Of a stretch of DNA of 64,000 nt, positions 56,094 through 63,210 are shown one piece after another. The position numbers and the translations under genes are program-made. Below the pieces are notes generated by a model that did no database searches, had not been told where the DNA came from, and was given only the letters and a program-made list of their open reading frames with translations. The stretch covers positions 6,944,001 to 7,008,000 of the forward strand of contig NZ_CP063808.1 of NCBI RefSeq assembly GCF_018128905.1, read 5' to 3'. Position 1 is the first letter of the stretch. Each line of letters opens with the position of its first letter. The stretch is from Streptomyces sp. A2-16 (GTDB lineage Bacteria; Actinomycetota; Actinomycetes; Streptomycetales; Streptomycetaceae).

Positions 56094-56825
56094 ATGGCCC
56101 TGTTCGTCGGCACGTCGGGGTGGCAGTACAAGGACTGGCGGGACGTCCTCTACCCCGTCGGCGTTCCCGTGCGGTCGTGGCTCGAGGAGTACGCGGCGCA
56201 CTTCCCGACGGTCGAGATCAACAACGCCTTCTACCGGCTGCCGAGCCGGGAGACCTTCGAGGCGTGGCGGGAGCGGGTGCCGGCGGACTTCGTGGTGGCG
56301 GTGAAGGCGAGCCGGTACCTGACCCACATCAAGCGGCTCAAGGACCCCGAGGAGCCGGTGCACCGCCTGATGGGCCACGCGGAGGGGCTGGGCGGCCGGC
56401 TGGGCCCGGTGCTGCTGCAACTGCCCCCGACCCTGCGCGCCGACCCGGAACTGCTGGACGCCTGCCTGGCCTGCTTCCCGTCGTCGGCCCGGGTCGCGGT
56501 GGAACCGCGCCACGAGTCCTGGTGGACGCCGAAGACCCGCGAGGTGCTGGAGAACCGCGGCGCGGCCCTGTGCTGGGCCGACGTCCGCGCCCGCCCGGTG
56601 ACCCCGCTGTGGCGCACCGCCGACTGGGGGTACGTCCGCTTCCACGAGGGCCGCGCACGGGCCTGGCCGCACTACGGCAGGCGGTCGCTGGAGACCTGGG
56701 CCGAGCGGATCGGGCAGACCTGGGCCGGGGACGAGGACGTGTACGCGTACTTCAACAACGACCCGAACGGGGCCGCCGTACGGAACGCCAAGACGTTCAC
56801 CGCTCTTTCCCGGCCCGCCCCGTGA
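56094..56825 (+). CDS. DUF72 family protein
   Basis: A 243-residue protein starting FVGTSGWQYKDWRDVLYP, followed by FPTVEINNAFYRLPSRETFEAWRERVPADFVVAVKASRYLTHIKRLKD, VLLQLPPTL and the late YAYFNNDPNGAAVRNAKTF. These are the conserved segments of DUF72 (YecE-like), a TIM-barrel family of unknown function. There are no obvious catalytic assignments. The ATG lies 15 bases after the DUF5925 stop, so co-transcription is likely. Its 3' end faces the GntR gene with a 15-base gap. It is common across bacteria and is not a sign of transfer. Confidence 0.93.
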   Translation: MALFVGTSGWQYKDWRDVLYPVGVPVRSWLEEYAAHFPTVEINNAFYRLPSRETFEAWRERVPADFVVAVKASRYLTHIKRLKDPEEPVHRLMGHAEGLGGRLGPVLLQLPPTLRADPELLDACLACFPSSARVAVEPRHESWWTPKTREVLENRGAALCWADVRARPVTPLWRTADWGYVRFHEGRARAWPHYGRRSLETWAERIGQTWAGDEDVYAYFNNDPNGAAVRNAKTFTALSRPAP

Positions 56826-56840
56826 GCCCGACCGCGGGCC

Positions 56841-57212
56841 TCAGCCCTGCCCGTAGGCCGCCCGCAGCGCGTCCCGTACGGCCGCCAGGGCGTCCTTCTC
56901 CGTGAGTCCCAGCCGCCGGGCCCGCTCGACGTAGGCCTGGGCGGCCGACGCCAGTTCCCGTTCCGCGGCCGAGCCGGCGGCGGCCACGAACGTGCCGTTG
57001 CGGCCCCGCGTCTCGATCACCCCGTCGCTCTCCAGCGCCCGGTACGCCTTGGCGACGGTGTTCGCGGCGAGCCCGAGCGACTCGGCGAGCCCCCGCACGG
57101 TCGGCAGCCGGTACCCCACGGGGAGCACCCCCGCCCGCGCCTGCTCGGAGATCTGCACCCGCACCTGCTCGTACGGCGGCGCACTGTCGTCGATGTGGAT
57201 CTTCAAGGTCAC
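56841..57212 (-). CDS. YtrA-type GntR regulator
   Basis: A 123-residue short GntR protein beginning (GTG) TLKIHIDDSAPPYEQVRVQI. The winged helix is YRLPTVRGLAESLGLAANTVAKAYRALESDGVIETRGRNGTFV, then two helices end the protein (SAAQAYVERARRLGLTEKDALAAVRDALRAAYG). The short C-terminal domain is that of the YtrA subfamily, which usually governs ABC transporters. None is next to it. The gene is divergent from a double-GNAT gene with a 70-base gap containing GCACGT (57248-57253) and ACGTGC (57271-57276), a possible operator. GTG 57212 is chosen by family match; the ribosome site is weak. Confidence 0.88.
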   Translation of the reverse strand: MTLKIHIDDSAPPYEQVRVQISEQARAGVLPVGYRLPTVRGLAESLGLAANTVAKAYRALESDGVIETRGRNGTFVAAAGSAAERELASAAQAYVERARRLGLTEKDALAAVRDALRAAYGQG

Positions 57213-57282
57213 GAGCCGATTGTCCCGCACCCACCGGAAAATGAGAGGCACGTGTACGGGCCCCCACGTAACGTGCGCCTTC

Positions 57283-58212
57283 ATGACCGTGATCGTGCGC
57301 GACCTGCGCCCCCGGGACCCGGCCGACGTGGAGAGCTTCGCCCACGTCCGCCATCTGGCCCTTCCGTTCATGCTCTGGACCCCGGCCGGTGTGCTGCACC
57401 GCCTCGTCCACACCCACCCGGACGCCCACTACCGCTCCCTCGTGGCCGAGGAGGACGGCGAGGTGATCGGCACGGCCCAGATCGGCCTCGCCGAGGACAG
57501 CCAGGAGCCCGGCCACGGCTACCTCAACATCTACGTACGCCCGGACCGCACCCGGCGCGGCGCCGGCGACCTTCTCGTCCGCACCGCCGAGGAGCACCTG
57601 GCGGCGCACGGTGCGACCAAGCTGTACTCCTGGGTCCTCGACGAGCCGCAGAACCGCGCTTTCGCCGAACGGCACGGCTACCGGCCCACGCGACCCGCCC
57701 ACTTCCTCCGCCTGGACCTAACGAAGGCCACGCTGCCCCCGCTCCAGTCCCCTCCTCCGGGCGTCGAACTGCGCACGGCCGCCGACTTCGCGGACGACCC
57801 GCGCCCCTTCTACGAGCTGGACGCGGAGACCACCGTGGACGAACCGAGCGACGGGGACGCCACCTTCACGGGCTACGAGACCTGGATCGAGGAGAACTGG
57901 AAACACCCGCTCCTCGACCGCGCCCTGACCACGATCGCCCTCGTCGACGGCCGCCCCGCCGCCTTCAGCGCCGTCCACACCGACGGCGCCGGCCGCTACG
58001 CCACCGCCATGACGGGCACCGCCCGCGCCTTCCGGGGCCGCGGTCTGGCCAAGCTCGCCAAGAACGCCTCCCTGCACCGCGCCCGCGCCGCGGGATTCAC
58101 GGAGGCCCTCACGGGCAACGACGCCACCAACGAACCCATGCTCGCGATCAACAAGTGGTTCGGCTACGAGATCCGCGCCACGGAGGTACGCCATGTCCGC
58201 GAACTCACCTGA
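57283..58212 (+). CDS. protein with two GNAT acetyltransferase domains
   Basis: A 309-residue protein. The first GNAT domain contains YRSLVAEEDGEVIGTAQIGLAED and the acetyl-CoA loop VRPDRTRRGAGDLLVRTAEEHLAAHG with FAERHGYRPTR (residues 1-145). The second covers GVELRTAADFADD, ALTTIALVDGRPAAFSAVHTD and the loop TGTARAFRGRGLAKLAKNASLHRARAAGF (residues 165-309). Tandem GNAT proteins in Streptomyces include aminoglycoside-modifying and mycothiol-related enzymes, but this one matches neither specifically. The substrate is unknown. It is divergent from the GntR gene, and its last 20 bases overlap the DUF402 gene, making a two-gene unit. Confidence 0.92.
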   Translation: MTVIVRDLRPRDPADVESFAHVRHLALPFMLWTPAGVLHRLVHTHPDAHYRSLVAEEDGEVIGTAQIGLAEDSQEPGHGYLNIYVRPDRTRRGAGDLLVRTAEEHLAAHGATKLYSWVLDEPQNRAFAERHGYRPTRPAHFLRLDLTKATLPPLQSPPPGVELRTAADFADDPRPFYELDAETTVDEPSDGDATFTGYETWIEENWKHPLLDRALTTIALVDGRPAAFSAVHTDGAGRYATAMTGTARAFRGRGLAKLAKNASLHRARAAGFTEALTGNDATNEPMLAINKWFGYEIRATEVRHVRELT

Positions 58213-58696
58213 GCCCGTCCTGCGTGTGGACGTCGTCCTGCTCAAGGCGGGCCGCACGAAGATCCGTTACGAGGCCGAGGTCCTCGGTGACGACGGCACC
58301 CGCGTCACGGTCCGCGCTCCCTGGGCCGGAGAGGGCGTCCGCGACTTCGGCTTCGTCCGCTTCGAGCCCGGCGACGTGTTCACCGAGCACTACTGGCGCG
58401 ACCGCTGGTACGCCGTCAAGGAGGTCCGCACGGCCGACGGCACCCTGAAGGGCTGGTACTGCGACATCACCCGCCCGGCGACGCTCGACGGCCCCGAACT
58501 GGTCGTGGAGGACCTGGACCTCGACCTGTGGGTCTCGGCGGACGGCACGGAGGTGCTCCGCCTGGACGAGGACGAGTTCGAGGAGAGCGGCCTGAGGGAG
58601 AGCGACCCGGAGGCGGCGTCGGCGGCATGGGCAGCGCTGATCGAACTGGAGCAACGGACGCAACCCGGGGGCGCGGGGAACTTCCCACCCCTCTAG
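58193..58696 (+). CDS. DUF402 (FomD/NtdP-like) phosphohydrolase
   Basis: A 167-residue protein. The DUF402 core includes VTVRAPWAGEGVRDFGFVRFEPGDVFTEHYWRDRWYAVKEV, GTLKGWYCDITRPATLD and the acidic strand VVEDLDLDLWVSADGTEVLRLDEDEF. Characterised members (NtdP, FomD) remove phosphate from nucleoside diphosphates or nucleotidyl esters using a divalent metal (family knowledge). The ATG lies inside the GNAT gene behind GGAGG, so the two are coupled. The stop shares its TAG with the convergent methyltransferase stop at a CTAG. The specific substrate is unknown. Confidence 0.9.
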   Translation: MSANSPEPVLRVDVVLLKAGRTKIRYEAEVLGDDGTRVTVRAPWAGEGVRDFGFVRFEPGDVFTEHYWRDRWYAVKEVRTADGTLKGWYCDITRPATLDGPELVVEDLDLDLWVSADGTEVLRLDEDEFEESGLRESDPEAASAAWAALIELEQRTQPGGAGNFPPL

Positions 58697-59304
58697 TCGC
58701 TCCTCACCGTCACCGCGTACCGCTCGTCGTCCACGTCCTTCCCCCACAACAGGGAATCCCCCGAGAGCCGCTCGACCAGCACACGTCCCCCGAGCGGCTC
58801 CGCCAAGCCGCTCACCACGTCCGCCGGTATCCCGAACGCCCCCCACACCCCCTCCACCAGCACCAGCCGCCCACCCGGCCGCAACAGCCCCCACCACCGC
58901 CGCAGCACGCGCCCGGGATCCGGCAGGGCCCACAGCACATGCCGTACGAGGACGACGTCGAACCGCTGCTCCCCCACCGGCGGCACCGCGGCGTCACCGA
59001 CGAGGAACACCGCGTCACGCCCGGCGAGCTTCGCGCGGGCCAGCTCCACCATGGCCGGAGAGCGATCCACCCCGGTCACCCGGTGTCCCTGCTCGGCCGC
59101 GAGGAGCGACAGGCTCCCGGTCCCGCACCCGAGGTCGAGGACGTCGGACGCTCTCTCCGGCAGCCACCCCCGCAGCCGCTCGGCCCAGGCGGAGCGCACC
59201 TCCGGGTCCCGCAACCCGTGGTCCGGCTCCTCGTCGAAGGACGCCGCCTCGGCGTCCCAGTCCACGTCCGAAGCCCCACCCCTGCCGTCACTGTTCTGCG
59301 TCAT
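58693..59304 (-). CDS. class I SAM-dependent methyltransferase
   Basis: A 203-residue methyltransferase. Motif I is ASDVLDLGCGTGSLSLLAAE, followed by VTGVDRSPAMVELARAKL and the DVVLVRHVLWALPDPGRVLRRWWGLLRPGGRLVLVEG block. The acceptor cannot be read. The start MTQNSDGRGG (ATG 59304) is preceded only by a weak ribosome site. Further in-frame ORF to 59592 is not gene-like and covers a small gene on the other strand. The upstream region carries two copies of an 11-base direct repeat, possibly a regulatory site. It is convergent with the DUF402 gene, sharing a CTAG. Confidence 0.93.
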   Translation of the reverse strand: MTQNSDGRGGASDVDWDAEAASFDEEPDHGLRDPEVRSAWAERLRGWLPERASDVLDLGCGTGSLSLLAAEQGHRVTGVDRSPAMVELARAKLAGRDAVFLVGDAAVPPVGEQRFDVVLVRHVLWALPDPGRVLRRWWGLLRPGGRLVLVEGVWGAFGIPADVVSGLAEPLGGRVLVERLSGDSLLWGKDVDDERYAVTVRSD

Positions 59305-59323
59305 GCACCCAAGAGTGACACCC

Positions 59324-59361
59324 GCCACTGACAGTCGAATCGTGACAGCGGCCACTGACAG
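59324..59361. promoter_or_regulatory. direct repeat GCCACTGACAG x2 upstream of methyltransferase
   Basis: GCCACTGACAG occurs at 59324-59334 and 59351-59361, 27 bases apart, about 20-60 bases before the methyltransferase start and 85-120 bases before the small ORF. The spacing of two and a half helical turns suggests a regulator binding tandem half-sites. Confidence 0.4.
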
Positions 59362-59444
59362 ACCGGTGACCGATGAGGAACTCTCCCCCAAAGGGTCTAC
59401 CTCCGTGAGAACGCGGAACTCGGTAGACGCTCGAGGAGGCAGCC

Positions 59445-59579
59445 ATGCGCCGTACCACCGTGCAGAAGCCCCTGAAGAGGACTGACGCCCGCCGGATCCG
59501 CGAGGAGGCCGACGCGCGCCCCGCGGGACGACCCGAGGTCCGCAAGGACATCGCGCGGACCTGGTGGCCCGACGGCTGA
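59445..59579 (+). CDS. 44-residue conserved-looking basic protein
   Basis: A short ORF starting MRRTTVQKPLKRTDARRIRE and ending DIARTWWPDG, with a strong GAGGAGGCAGCC ribosome site. The composition (basic helix, then Pro-Glu-Val-Arg, then Trp-Trp) looks like a real protein rather than a G/C artefact. I seem to recall similar short Streptomyces proteins of unknown role. It lies between the divergent methyltransferase gene and the convergent GNAT gene. No domain can be assigned. Confidence 0.65.
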   Translation: MRRTTVQKPLKRTDARRIREEADARPAGRPEVRKDIARTWWPDG

Positions 59580-59600
59580 CGGCGGCAGGCATGCTCCGTG

Positions 59601-60050
59601 TCAGACCAGTCGCTTGCGGTAGTGGACGCGGTCATAGGGCCCGTCCACACGCCGTTCCACGACCTCATAACCGAACTTCGGATAGATCTCCTGGTTCTCC
59701 CACATCATCGCGTTGGTGCAGAGCCTGACCTCGGGCAGCCGCAGCGCACGCGCGTGTGCCTCGACGAACCGCAGCAGCCGTCCGCCCACGCCCTGTCCCT
59801 GGGCGTCGGGGCGGACGGCGATGTTGTCGAGGTACAGATGGTCCGCGTGCTCCTCGACCACCACGAGCCCGACCACCGGGTCGCCCGTCACGAACACCTG
59901 CCCCGCGGCCACGTTCGCCGCGTGGTCCCGCTCCATGGGCTGCGGCACCCGTCCGATGCGCTCGATGTAGTGCTCGTACGCCGCGTCGGTCACGGCTTTC
60001 ACGGCGGGCACGTCGGCCTCGCCCGCGGGTCGGATCTCCTGGTTCGTCAT
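59601..60050 (-). CDS. GNAT-family N-acetyltransferase
   Basis: A 149-residue single-domain acetyltransferase. EIRPAGEADVPAVKAVTDAAYEHYIERIGRVPQPM is followed by VVGLVVVEEHADHLYLDNIAVRPDAQGQGVGGRLLRFVEAHAR, whose Q-x-x-G-x-G loop binds acetyl-CoA, and the ending NQEIYPKFGYEVVERR. The substrate is unknown. It is divergent from the LPMO gene (140-bp gap) and convergent with the 44-residue ORF. The gap contains a modestly A/T-rich stretch (TTCCTTAAGAGGGTCATAAAGATCG) but no dyad stands out there. Confidence 0.92.
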   Translation of the reverse strand: MTNQEIRPAGEADVPAVKAVTDAAYEHYIERIGRVPQPMERDHAANVAAGQVFVTGDPVVGLVVVEEHADHLYLDNIAVRPDAQGQGVGGRLLRFVEAHARALRLPEVRLCTNAMMWENQEIYPKFGYEVVERRVDGPYDRVHYRKRLV

Positions 60051-60190
60051 GCGCGCACGCTACCTACCTGATCTCCGTCTCAGCGCTTCCTTAAGAGGGT
60101 CATAAAGATCGTCACCGACCCTCACAAGCTGGGGATTTCACGGTTTCTTTGATCCGGCACCCATCAGTACCGGTTCCGAGGAGATCCCCC

Positions 60191-61201
60191 ATGCCCGCAC
60201 GCCGCAAGGCCGCAACCGTCGTCGCCGGCCTGACCCCGCTCGCCCTGACCGCCCTGGCCGCCGCGCCCGCGGTCGCGCACGGCTCGATGGCCGACCCGGT
60301 GAGCCGGGTCGCGCAGTGCTACGCGGAGGGCCCCGAGAGCCCGAAGTCGCAGGCGTGCCGGGCCGCGGTCGCGGCTGGGGGTACCCCCTCTGGGGGAGGC
60401 ACCCAGGCGCTCTACGACTGGAACGGCATCCGCATCGGTGACGCGAACGGCCGGCACCAGGAGCTGATCCCGGACGGCAGGCTGTGCAGCGCGAACAACG
60501 ACGAGTTCAAGGGGCTCGACCTGGCCCGCGCCGACTGGCCGGCGACGAGCGTGCGCAGCGGGTCGTACACCTTCAAGTACCGCGTGACAGCCCCGCACAA
60601 GGGCACCTTCACGGTGTACCTCACCAAGCCGGGCTACGACCCGACACAGCCGCTGGCCTGGGACGACCTGGACCTGTCGCACCCGGTCGCGACCGCCACC
60701 GACCCGGTCGCCTCGGGCGGCTTCTACACGTTCTCCGGCACGCTCCCGGAGCGCTCCGGCAAGCAGCTGCTGTACGCCGTCTGGCAGCGTTCGGACAGCC
60801 CGGAGGCGTTCTACTCCTGCTCGGACGTGACGTTCGGCGGCGGCTCCGGTGGCTCCAGTGGCTCCGGTGGCACGGCGGGCGGTTCGGCCCCGGCGCCGAG
60901 CGCCTCCGCGCCCTCCGAGGAGCAGATCGAGGACGGCACCGACCGGTCGACGGTGGAACATCACGGGCACGGTGACGACGACGCCGGTACGTCGGCGGAG
61001 CCGGTGGCCGAGGCGGCGAGCGTTCCGGCCAACGACGTGAAGGCGGCGGGCACTTCGCAGCACCTCGCCGAGACGGGTGGGGACAGCAGCACGTCGTATC
61101 TCGCGATGGGCGGCGCCGCCATGCTCGCGGTCGGCGCCGCGATCCTGTTCGGCTCGGTGCGCCGGCGCGCGGTGACCGGCGGCGGACGGCAGGGCCGCTG
61201 A
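60191..61201 (+). CDS. AA10 lytic polysaccharide monooxygenase with C-terminal LAETG sorting signal
   Basis: A 336-residue protein. After the signal peptide (about residues 7-29) the mature chain starts with His30 (HGSMADPVSRVAQCYAEGPE), which forms the copper histidine brace with the His of RVTAPHKGTF near residue 135; the axial Phe is in EAFYSCSDVTFGG. AA10 enzymes oxidatively cleave chitin or cellulose. The C-terminal linker is Ser/Gly-rich. It ends LAETGGDSSTSYLAMGGAAM, a membrane helix and RRR, a sortase signal of the LAxTG type. The enzyme is therefore probably anchored to the cell wall. A palindromic element interrupts the conserved AAVAAGGTQALYDW, giving GGTPSGGGTQ. ATG 60191 follows GAGGAG. 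Confidence 0.95.
   Translation: MPARRKAATVVAGLTPLALTALAAAPAVAHGSMADPVSRVAQCYAEGPESPKSQACRAAVAAGGTPSGGGTQALYDWNGIRIGDANGRHQELIPDGRLCSANNDEFKGLDLARADWPATSVRSGSYTFKYRVTAPHKGTFTVYLTKPGYDPTQPLAWDDLDLSHPVATATDPVASGGFYTFSGTLPERSGKQLLYAVWQRSDSPEAFYSCSDVTFGGGSGGSSGSGGTAGGSAPAPSASAPSEEQIEDGTDRSTVEHHGHGDDDAGTSAEPVAEAASVPANDVKAAGTSQHLAETGGDSSTSYLAMGGAAMLAVGAAILFGSVRRRAVTGGGRQGR
60375..60406 (+). repeat. palindromic element inserted in LPMO coding sequence
   Basis: GGGGGTACCCCC (60377-60388) is a perfect palindrome followed by TCTGGGGGAGGCACCCAG. It reads in frame as GGTPSGGGTQ where AA10 proteins normally have GGTQ, a net gain of six residues. Confidence 0.7.
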
Positions 61202-61212
61202 CCGAATGAACT

Positions 61213-61251
61213 CCGGGGCCTGACCGGCGGCTCAGGCCGGACAGGCCCCGG
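61213..61251. terminator. bidirectional terminator between LPMO and lipase
   Basis: CCGGGGCCTG-A-CCGG (61213-61227) pairs with CCGG-A-CAGGCCCCGG (61237-61251): 14 base pairs with one A/A mismatch and a nine-base loop, centred between the two convergent stops. Confidence 0.85.
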
Positions 61252-61257
61252 CCGTGC

Positions 61258-62121
61258 TCAACTCAGCGCCGAAGCGCAGGTGGTGGCGGTGGCGTGGGCC
61301 GGGTCGAGGGCGTTGGCCACCTCGTGGAAGGCGATCCGGTCGAACAGCCCGATGGCCGCGTGTTCGGAGAGGTCGAGCGGACACAGGTCCTGCAGCAGGA
61401 CGTTGCGCACGTCCGCCCCGCTGAGGAACTGGCTCCGGTACGGCGTGACGACCTCGTCGTACTTGGTGGCGAGGACGGTGTACTTGACGCCGGGGACGGT
61501 GTCGCCGCCCTCGTTGAGCTTGGTGAGGAAGGGCGAGCCGACGACCTGGTCGGCGAGGGCGGGCGTGTGGGTGGTGAGCAGGTCCTGGATGCCCGGGAAC
61601 CAGGGCAGCAGGTTGGTGATGCCGGACAGGGTGGTGCCGTGGTTGTCGGGCGCGATGCCGACGAGGGCGTTCACCTTGGCGGCTCCGCCGAGGAACTTGA
61701 GGTAGTAGCGGGGCATCAGGCCGCCCTGGGAGTGACCGACGAGGTCGGTCTCGGGGGCGCCGGTGGCGGCGAGCACCTTGTCGACGAAGGTCTTCAACTG
61801 CTCCGCGGACTTGTCGATGGGGCCGAGGCCGTGGAAGAGGGGCACGCCGGGCAGCTGGCCGTAGTCGAAGGAGAAGACGCAGTAGTCGCGGTTCTCCAGG
61901 TAGGGGGCGAGGGCCAGCCAGTTGTCCACGGAGTTCGCGAAGGTGCCGTGGACGAGGACGACGGGGCGGGGGTGGGCGGCGGAGGGCTTGCAGGAGTAGT
62001 CGTTCCAGCCGCTGCTCGGGGCATCGGCGGCCTGGGCGACTCCGGCGGCGGGGACGACGGCGACCGCGGCGGTCAGGAGCAGGGCGGCGAGGGGTCTGAG
62101 CAGTCGTTTCCAGGGCAGCAT
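61258..62121 (-). CDS. secreted lipase (class 2, LipA-like alpha/beta hydrolase)
   Basis: A 287-residue protein with a signal peptide (LLRPLAALLLTAAVAVVPAAGVAQA). The lipase opening PRPVVLVHGTFANSVDNWLALAPYL leads to the nucleophile TDLVGHSQGGLMPRYYLKFLG. The acid lies in VLATKYDEVVTPYRSQF, and the catalytic His in the C-terminal LSEHAAIGLFDRIAFHEVANAL region. A pair of Cys (NVLLQDLCPLDLSEH, TTCASALS) probably bonds. It should cleave triacylglycerols or other long-chain esters outside the cell. The ATG at 62121 is followed directly by the basic signal start. Two similar 14-base repeats lie 85-125 bases upstream. Confidence 0.95.
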   Translation of the reverse strand: MLPWKRLLRPLAALLLTAAVAVVPAAGVAQAADAPSSGWNDYSCKPSAAHPRPVVLVHGTFANSVDNWLALAPYLENRDYCVFSFDYGQLPGVPLFHGLGPIDKSAEQLKTFVDKVLAATGAPETDLVGHSQGGLMPRYYLKFLGGAAKVNALVGIAPDNHGTTLSGITNLLPWFPGIQDLLTTHTPALADQVVGSPFLTKLNEGGDTVPGVKYTVLATKYDEVVTPYRSQFLSGADVRNVLLQDLCPLDLSEHAAIGLFDRIAFHEVANALDPAHATATTCASALS

Positions 62122-62205
62122 CGGGTGATCTCCTTGCGGCTCAAGGGAGTTGCGATGGCCTTACGCCCTGTGACCCGGATCACGAGGATGCTGTTCAATT
62201 CGAAA

Positions 62206-62246
62206 GTTACGGACGAGTAGTGCACTTGTGAAGTTACGCGTGAGTA
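62206..62246 (-). promoter_or_regulatory. two copies of GTTACGNNNGAGTA upstream of lipase gene
   Basis: GTTACGGACGAGTA (62206-62219) and GTTACGCGTGAGTA (62233-62246) match at 11 of 14 bases, 27 bases apart. The second contains TTAC-N6-GTAA, a small dyad. They lie in the 171-bp region shared with the convergently oriented MarR stop, and probably flank the lipase promoter. Confidence 0.45.
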
Positions 62247-62292
62247 AAAACTTCCAGCGGTAACCGCGTCGGACGTACCTGCTGATGAACCG

Positions 62293-62736
62293 TCACCAGG
62301 CGGGCCTGATGGGACCATAGGGAGCGATTCGCCCCAATCGGTCGCACAACGCGCGCACTTCACTCTCACCGAGTACATCGGTCCACCCCTGCACGGCCTC
62401 CGCCGCGGCCTCCTCCGCCGCTCGGGTGCAGGCCCACCCCCGCTCGGTCAGCACGACGAGCCGGGCCCGGGCGTCACCGGGGTGCGGGCGCCGCTCGGCG
62501 TACCCCTTGCGCACGATCTCGTCGACCAGCTGGCTCGCCGCCTGCTTGGTCACCCCGAGATGCCCGGCGAGCTCGGTGACCGTGGCCCCGTCCGGCGCGA
62601 GCCTCGTGAACGCGAAACCCCAGGCGGGCCGCGCCTCGAACCCCCGGGCGACCACCCCGTCGTTGATGCGCTGGGTCAGATCACCGGCGGCGGCGAGCAG
62701 GGCGGCGGCCAGGGCGAGGGCTTCAGAGTTCTGCAC
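62293..62736 (-). CDS. MarR-family regulator
   Basis: A 147-residue winged-helix protein from GTG 62736. The DNA-binding core is TVTELAGHLGVTKQAASQLVDEIVRKGYAERRPHPGDARARLVVLTERG, flanked by helices that would form the dimer interface. No Cys-based redox switch is seen apart from two Cys in the C-terminal part. It is divergent from a cupin gene, and the gap carries two strong palindromes of MarR type (62764-62782, 62793-62811). The regulator is thus inferred to repress itself and the cupin. The ligand is unknown. Confidence 0.93.
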   Translation of the reverse strand: MQNSEALALAAALLAAAGDLTQRINDGVVARGFEARPAWGFAFTRLAPDGATVTELAGHLGVTKQAASQLVDEIVRKGYAERRPHPGDARARLVVLTERGWACTRAAEEAAAEAVQGWTDVLGESEVRALCDRLGRIAPYGPIRPAW

Positions 62737-62763
62737 CCAGGCATTGAAACACCCTTGACGAAT

Positions 62764-62811
62764 TGGTCAAGCAGCTTGACCATGGAGACATATAGTCAAG
62801 CTGCTTGACCA
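62764..62811. promoter_or_regulatory. twin MarR operators between marR and cupin gene
   Basis: TGGTCAAGC-A-GCTTGACCA (62764-62782) is a perfect 9-1-9 palindrome. TAGTCAAGC-T-GCTTGACCA (62793-62811) is the same with one mismatch. Centres are 29 bp apart and both lie between the two divergent start codons. Confidence 0.85.
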
Positions 62812-62832
62812 TTTCTGACTCGGAGGTCCCGC

Positions 62833-63207
62833 ATGCCCGTAGTCCGCTCGTCCGAAGCCGTCACCCACGAGATCCACGGCGCCCGTTTCGTCTCGTACGC
62901 CACTCCCCTCAGCGGCGCCAAGGAGCTCTGCGCCTGGCGCGGTGAGATCCCCGCGGGGACGAAGGCACCCGCTCACACCGTCAACCGCGAGGAGATCTTC
63001 CATCTGCTCATCGGCGAGCTCCTGGTCACCCTCGACGGCTCCGGCCATCGGATCACCGCGGGCGACACGGTAATCGTCAATCCCGGGGTGACCTTCGCCG
63101 TAGAGAACCCCACCGATCACACCGCCCTCACCTGGGTCACCACCTCCATCGGCCTGGAGGCGGAACTGGCCGACGGCACCCGCATCACTCCCCCGTGGGC
63201 CAACTGA
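62833..63207 (+). CDS. single-domain cupin protein
   Basis: A 124-residue cupin. The first motif is around PAGTKAPAHTVNREEIFHLLIGELLVTLDG (His, Glu and His candidates for metal). The second is GDTVIVNPGVTFAVENPTDHTALTWV. Small cupins range from dioxygenases and isomerases to pure sensors, so no reaction is assigned. The start follows GGAGGTCCC. It is divergent from and very likely controlled by the MarR protein through the palindromes just upstream. The pair may form a small detoxification or quinone/phenolic-response module. The stop lies 3 bases before that of the convergent polymerase gene. Confidence 0.88.
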   Translation: MPVVRSSEAVTHEIHGARFVSYATPLSGAKELCAWRGEIPAGTKAPAHTVNREEIFHLLIGELLVTLDGSGHRITAGDTVIVNPGVTFAVENPTDHTALTWVTTSIGLEAELADGTRITPPWAN

Positions 63208-63210
63208 CCC

